From a virus: 20,291 bases of DNA. The notes beneath the pieces were generated by a model, which worked only from the letters and a program-made list of their open reading frames with translations, did no database searches and was not told where the DNA came from. This document shows positions 17,963 through 20,291 of the stretch, piece by piece. Every line of letters begins with the position of its first letter. Positions within the stretch are counted from its first letter, which is position 1. Both the position numbers and the translations under genes were made by a program. The stretch spans positions 1 to 20,291 of the IMG/VR virus record IMGVR_UViG_3300025120_013943; one strand, written 5' to 3'.

Positions 17963-17967
17963 GTCAA
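17939..17967 (-). promoter_or_regulatory. Near-consensus sigma70 promoter with extended -10, reading into the virion gene cluster
   Basis: On the minus strand the -35 is TTGACT (17967-17962), the spacer is 17 nt, and the -10 is TATAAT (17944-17939). A TG one base before the -10 makes it an extended -10 (TGCTATAAT). The predicted start is near 17932, giving a leader of about 20 nt before ATG 17912. Five of six -35 bases and all six -10 bases match consensus. The -35 overlaps the dehydrogenase stop codon. A T4 late promoter would be TATAAATA without a -35, so this is a host-polymerase type promoter. Confidence 0.88.
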
Positions 17968-18794
17968 GTCTTTTTTTTATTTTTTTTTGAAATAGCCCCA
18001 GAAATCCGCTCCCAGTTTCTGTCTTCTCTAATTTCGAGATTCTTTTCCCATGCTGCTTGTTGGATTTTTGGGTCTAAATCTAAAGACCTGCAATAGTCAT
18101 TGAATGCTTGGACGTCCTTTGGAAAACACTTGCCTCCGTAGCCTAGATGGCCGTCAGGACCGGGCACCATTGTGTGCATGGGGTTGACCCAACCTGAGGA
18201 CATTAGACCGTCTAGAGAGTCATCCCAGTTGACTCCAGCTTCCATGGCGACTTGATGAAACTCATTCATTAGAGATACTTTGGCGGCGAAGAAACAGTTG
18301 CAAAAATATTTTATAAAACATGCAGTCTTGGCGTCCGTCTTTATGTAATGACAAGTTGGAAAGACTTTTTTGTAGAGAGTCTCAAGCAAATCATTGGACT
18401 CGGACCTTTCGCTTCCGAGAACGATCCTCTTTTGGTTCTTGAAGTCTTCCACAGCAGTACGCTCCGTCAGAAACTCCGGATTAAAAACAAAGTAGTGATC
18501 TGGGAATATTTGTATTAGTTCTTCGCCGGCCTTAGGCGTAATCGTGGATTTAATGACGAGAGTCTTTTCTGTTGGGATATTGACTATGCAATTCATCAAC
18601 GGGTTCAAGTTGAACGTACCATCGTCAAAGACTGGTGTGGGTAAACAGAGAAATAGTACGTCATTGGTAACGCAGTCTTCAAATGAGTCCTTGCTCTTTG
18701 ATGGGTCGATGTCGAACACTTTTATGTCGAAGTGATCCTTCATCCCTTCAAATAGAGCGTTGCCGACGAAACCGTTTCCTAATATAGAAATCAC
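17964..18794 (-). CDS. Short UDP-glucose/GDP-mannose dehydrogenase-like protein
   Basis: 276 aa from GTG 18794. This start forms a GTGA overlap with the methyltransferase stop and puts the Rossmann strand and GNGFVG right at the N-terminus, as the family expects. An ATG at 18893 in the same frame would add 33 basic residues inside the methyltransferase gene and is less likely. Family marks are IKSTITP, NPEFLTERTAVEDF, the helix FIKYFCNCFFAAKVSLMNE with Lys162 and Asn166, and GYGGKCFPKD with catalytic-type Cys223. These cover the NAD-binding and central domains. The usual C-terminal domain of about 150 residues is missing, as full enzymes have 400 or more. The gene ends in KKNKKKT encoded by long A runs. 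The family oxidises UDP-sugars to uronic acids; activity of this short form is uncertain. Confidence 0.8.
   Translation of the reverse strand: MISILGNGFVGNALFEGMKDHFDIKVFDIDPSKSKDSFEDCVTNDVLFLCLPTPVFDDGTFNLNPLMNCIVNIPTEKTLVIKSTITPKAGEELIQIFPDHYFVFNPEFLTERTAVEDFKNQKRIVLGSERSESNDLLETLYKKVFPTCHYIKTDAKTACFIKYFCNCFFAAKVSLMNEFHQVAMEAGVNWDDSLDGLMSSGWVNPMHTMVPGPDGHLGYGGKCFPKDVQAFNDYCRSLDLDPKIQQAAWEKNLEIREDRNWERISGAISKKNKKKT
17971..17988 (-). promoter_or_regulatory. A-tract, candidate UP element upstream of the -35
   Basis: Two runs of A (nine and eight) on the minus strand split by one T, starting 4 nt upstream of the -35. A/T-rich tracts here are the usual binding site for the RNA polymerase alpha subunit C-terminal domain. 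The same bases encode the KKNKKK end of the dehydrogenase. The function is inferred from position and composition. Confidence 0.5.
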
Positions 18795-19327
18795 TTTGTA
18801 GCTCGCAATCCGAGATTTATTTTCCCGTGGAGCCTGTTTGCACGTGAGTTTTGTACTTTTACAACTTCTGTGAATCCGGCTTTTTTTAAACAAAAAGTTA
18901 AGTATTTTTGATCAAAACAGGACTTGTGATAGTTTGATAGTGTTGGACCGTAACTAATAAGTCTAGACGCAAACCATTTCACGCTATGTTCTTGATTATC
19001 GAATTTTAGCCAGTCGTCTCCAGAATTGCCGTTCATATAGCACTCAACTAAGTATCCCAAATCAGGCACATGAATTTCTATAGTTGCTCCATCTTTTAAT
19101 ACCCTATATGCCTCAGATAGAGCATAGTCTACCTGAAACCAAGGAACATGCTCCAAACAATGACTAGCATATAACATATCTACGGACTTGTCCATCAGAG
19201 GGAGAGGGTCGGCGCCCCATGATGCAACATGATCAACAACACCTTCTCTTTCAAAATCTCCAATTGTTACCCATTCTTTAGAGATCTTTCCAAAGCCCGG
19301 CCCTATTTCAACTTTTACAATCGACAT
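18791..19327 (-). CDS. Class I SAM-dependent methyltransferase
   Basis: 178 aa. VEIGPGFGK at residues 6-14 is the SAM-binding motif I. DMLYASHCLEHVPW and EAYRVLKDGATIEIHVPDL are motifs typical of Methyltransf_11-type enzymes and COG4627-like proteins near sugar or surface-polysaccharide genes. The C-terminal part includes ISYGPTLSNYHKSCFD and a final strand. The start has AGGAG 7 nt upstream and lies 2 nt after the phosphoribosyltransferase stop. The substrate cannot be read from the sequence. The link with a dehydrogenase of sugar nucleotides suggests a sugar or surface target, which is inference. Confidence 0.85.
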   Translation of the reverse strand: MSIVKVEIGPGFGKISKEWVTIGDFEREGVVDHVASWGADPLPLMDKSVDMLYASHCLEHVPWFQVDYALSEAYRVLKDGATIEIHVPDLGYLVECYMNGNSGDDWLKFDNQEHSVKWFASRLISYGPTLSNYHKSCFDQKYLTFCLKKAGFTEVVKVQNSRANRLHGKINLGLRATK

Positions 19328-19329
19328 CG

Positions 19330-20151
19330 TTAAACTCCTAATTTTGAATATAATCTATTATTTTCTATGCAATAAACATCCTTTCCCGTCAATTCAAATA
19401 TTTTTTCTGCTTGCCATAAGCTACTTTCTACGAACAATACGGCGTCGCTCGAGCTATAGTGTTTTGCTTTATATACACCTGCGTTGGATCGTAATCTTCT
19501 TTCGACAGCTGTAGGGAAGTTTTGCATTATTAGTTTCCCATATTTAACCTTATTTTTACTGAGCCATTCTTCGGTGATGGAGCGCCATCGCTCGATTCTG
19601 TTGGTGCAAATGCTGTGTATGGGATACTTTGTTAAAAATAAATGAGGAAGGATTCTTATTTCATTTTCATAACTTTCACCGTCATCATCGTAAACCCTGG
19701 GATCTATGCACAGTACACCATCCATATCAAACATTACCTTAGAAGTGTTTAAGTTATTGAACATGTTCCACTCGAACATCCTAGGTCCGTCTATAATGCT
19801 GGAATAGAAATCTAACAAATTAGAAGAATTAGATCTAGCTATTACAGCAGCTGTAAGCTTTTCATATTTTTCATATTTTTTAGCCTCAGAAATCATAGCC
19901 CTTCCGCTGCTTATTGAATCATCAATTATAAGAACCTTTTTTACAATGGAAGGGTTGCTTATTCTTTCTCCGCCATAACAAACACCATCGACCATTATAG
20001 GTACGTTTAGTTTCTGAGCTATTTTGAATGCAGGAATCATCCCGCTACGTAAAACTGGTACTACTGCATCTATTTTTTGATATGATTTCAATATTTTCAT
20101 TGTAAGATCGTCTATCATGCGATCAAATTTTTTATAACTTACAAATTTCAT
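19330..20151 (-). CDS. Phosphoribosyltransferase-HAD fusion
   Basis: 273 aa from ATG 20151, chosen because GAGG lies 5 nt upstream and the N-terminus MKFVSYKKFDRMIDDL is the usual start of this family. The N-terminal half is a type I phosphoribosyltransferase: VVPVLRSGMIPA (31-41) and the PRPP loop VLIIDDSISSGR (73-84). From about 139 a HAD-like domain begins: VMFDMDGVLC with motif I Asp142/Asp144, ICTNR as motif II, and LFVESSLWQA near 239-248 where the usual acidic pair is reduced to ES. Each half is complete in outline. The substrate is unknown; a base, nucleotide or sugar phosphate is possible. An in-frame ATG at 20211 adds 20 residues, and the frame stays open to the window edge, so a longer protein is possible. 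Confidence 0.82.
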   Translation of the reverse strand: MKFVSYKKFDRMIDDLTMKILKSYQKIDAVVPVLRSGMIPAFKIAQKLNVPIMVDGVCYGGERISNPSIVKKVLIIDDSISSGRAMISEAKKYEKYEKLTAAVIARSNSSNLLDFYSSIIDGPRMFEWNMFNNLNTSKVMFDMDGVLCIDPRVYDDDGESYENEIRILPHLFLTKYPIHSICTNRIERWRSITEEWLSKNKVKYGKLIMQNFPTAVERRLRSNAGVYKAKHYSSSDAVLFVESSLWQAEKIFELTGKDVYCIENNRLYSKLGV

Positions 20152-20291
20152 ATTTTCCTCTCTTAATAAGTTGTGAAACAGGTCAATTGCGTCAGCCTTC
20201 TTTTGTCTCATCTTGTCGATGAGGTCTCTACCGTTTAGCGAATACCAGTCTTCATAGCATGCACCGATGAGGGAGCGGTTTGTAAAAACCT
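20152..20291 (-). other. Unresolved upstream coding sequence in frame with the phosphoribosyltransferase
   Basis: The frame of the phosphoribosyltransferase continues upstream without a stop to the edge (codons from 20289). It reads protein-like near the end: EDWYSLNGRDLIDKMRQKK. The other two minus frames stop at about 20252 and 20235, so an upstream gene could also end in either of them. I cannot decide between a fused domain and chance openness over about 46 codons. Confidence 0.4.

Noticed and set aside
19861-19887. Short direct repeat of TCATATTTT
   Set aside because: It simply encodes KKYEKYEK in the phosphoribosyltransferase; there are only two copies and no sign of a mobile or regulatory repeat.
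1-20291. tRNA genes, CRISPR arrays, insertion sequences, intrinsic terminators
   Set aside because: Nothing convincing was seen on either strand by eye; gaps between genes are at most about 50 nt. A dedicated tRNA or terminator search could still change this.

Overview
The window is a stretch of a tailed double-stranded DNA phage genome. Every gene I can support lies on the minus strand, so transcription runs from high to low coordinates. Genes are packed with almost no gaps, many starts overlap the previous stop, and no stretch over 300 bases lacks a gene. Recognisable contractile-tail baseplate proteins (gp25-like, gp6/J-like, and a protein with a gpI/gp7-like segment) point to a myovirus. 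The phage probably has a large genome and a Gram-negative-type host, because a near-consensus sigma70 promoter is present. The exact host cannot be read from the sequence.

Region A (about 20151 to 17964) holds three tightly linked genes for small-molecule or sugar chemistry. They are a phosphoribosyltransferase joined to a HAD-type domain, a class I SAM methyltransferase, and a short UDP-glucose/GDP-mannose dehydrogenase-like enzyme. The dehydrogenase most likely starts at a GTG that overlaps the methyltransferase stop. The reading frame of the first gene stays open to the right edge, so that gene may be longer than annotated.

Region B (17989 to 17913) is a very strong-looking promoter facing the virion genes: TTGACT, a 17-bp spacer, and TATAAT with an upstream TG. 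A-tracts sit just upstream of the -35 and also encode the lysine-rich C-terminus of the dehydrogenase. A 7-bp dyad brackets the -10. A good ribosome-binding site follows.

Region C (17912 to 16160) encodes small conserved-looking phage proteins: a 64-aa protein, an FmdB-type zinc ribbon, a single-pass membrane protein, a sigma-factor-like protein whose N-terminus overlaps the membrane gene by about 71 nt, and a 98-aa helical protein. Having the sigma-like gene at the head of the virion operon suggests an early-to-late relay, which is an inference.

Region D (16170 to 1) is the baseplate and tail-tip module. It contains a hub-like protein ending in an M15-like zinc peptidase domain, a spike-like protein, a 2232-aa giant with coiled coils and no recognised family, gp25-like and gp6-like wedge proteins, a 461-aa beta-rich protein, and a very large protein that leaves the window on the left. 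That last protein has two LamG-like domains flanking a tail protein I (gpI/gp7)-like segment. The gp25-gp6-gp7 order matches known contractile-tail wedge clusters, with large extra proteins and domains inserted.
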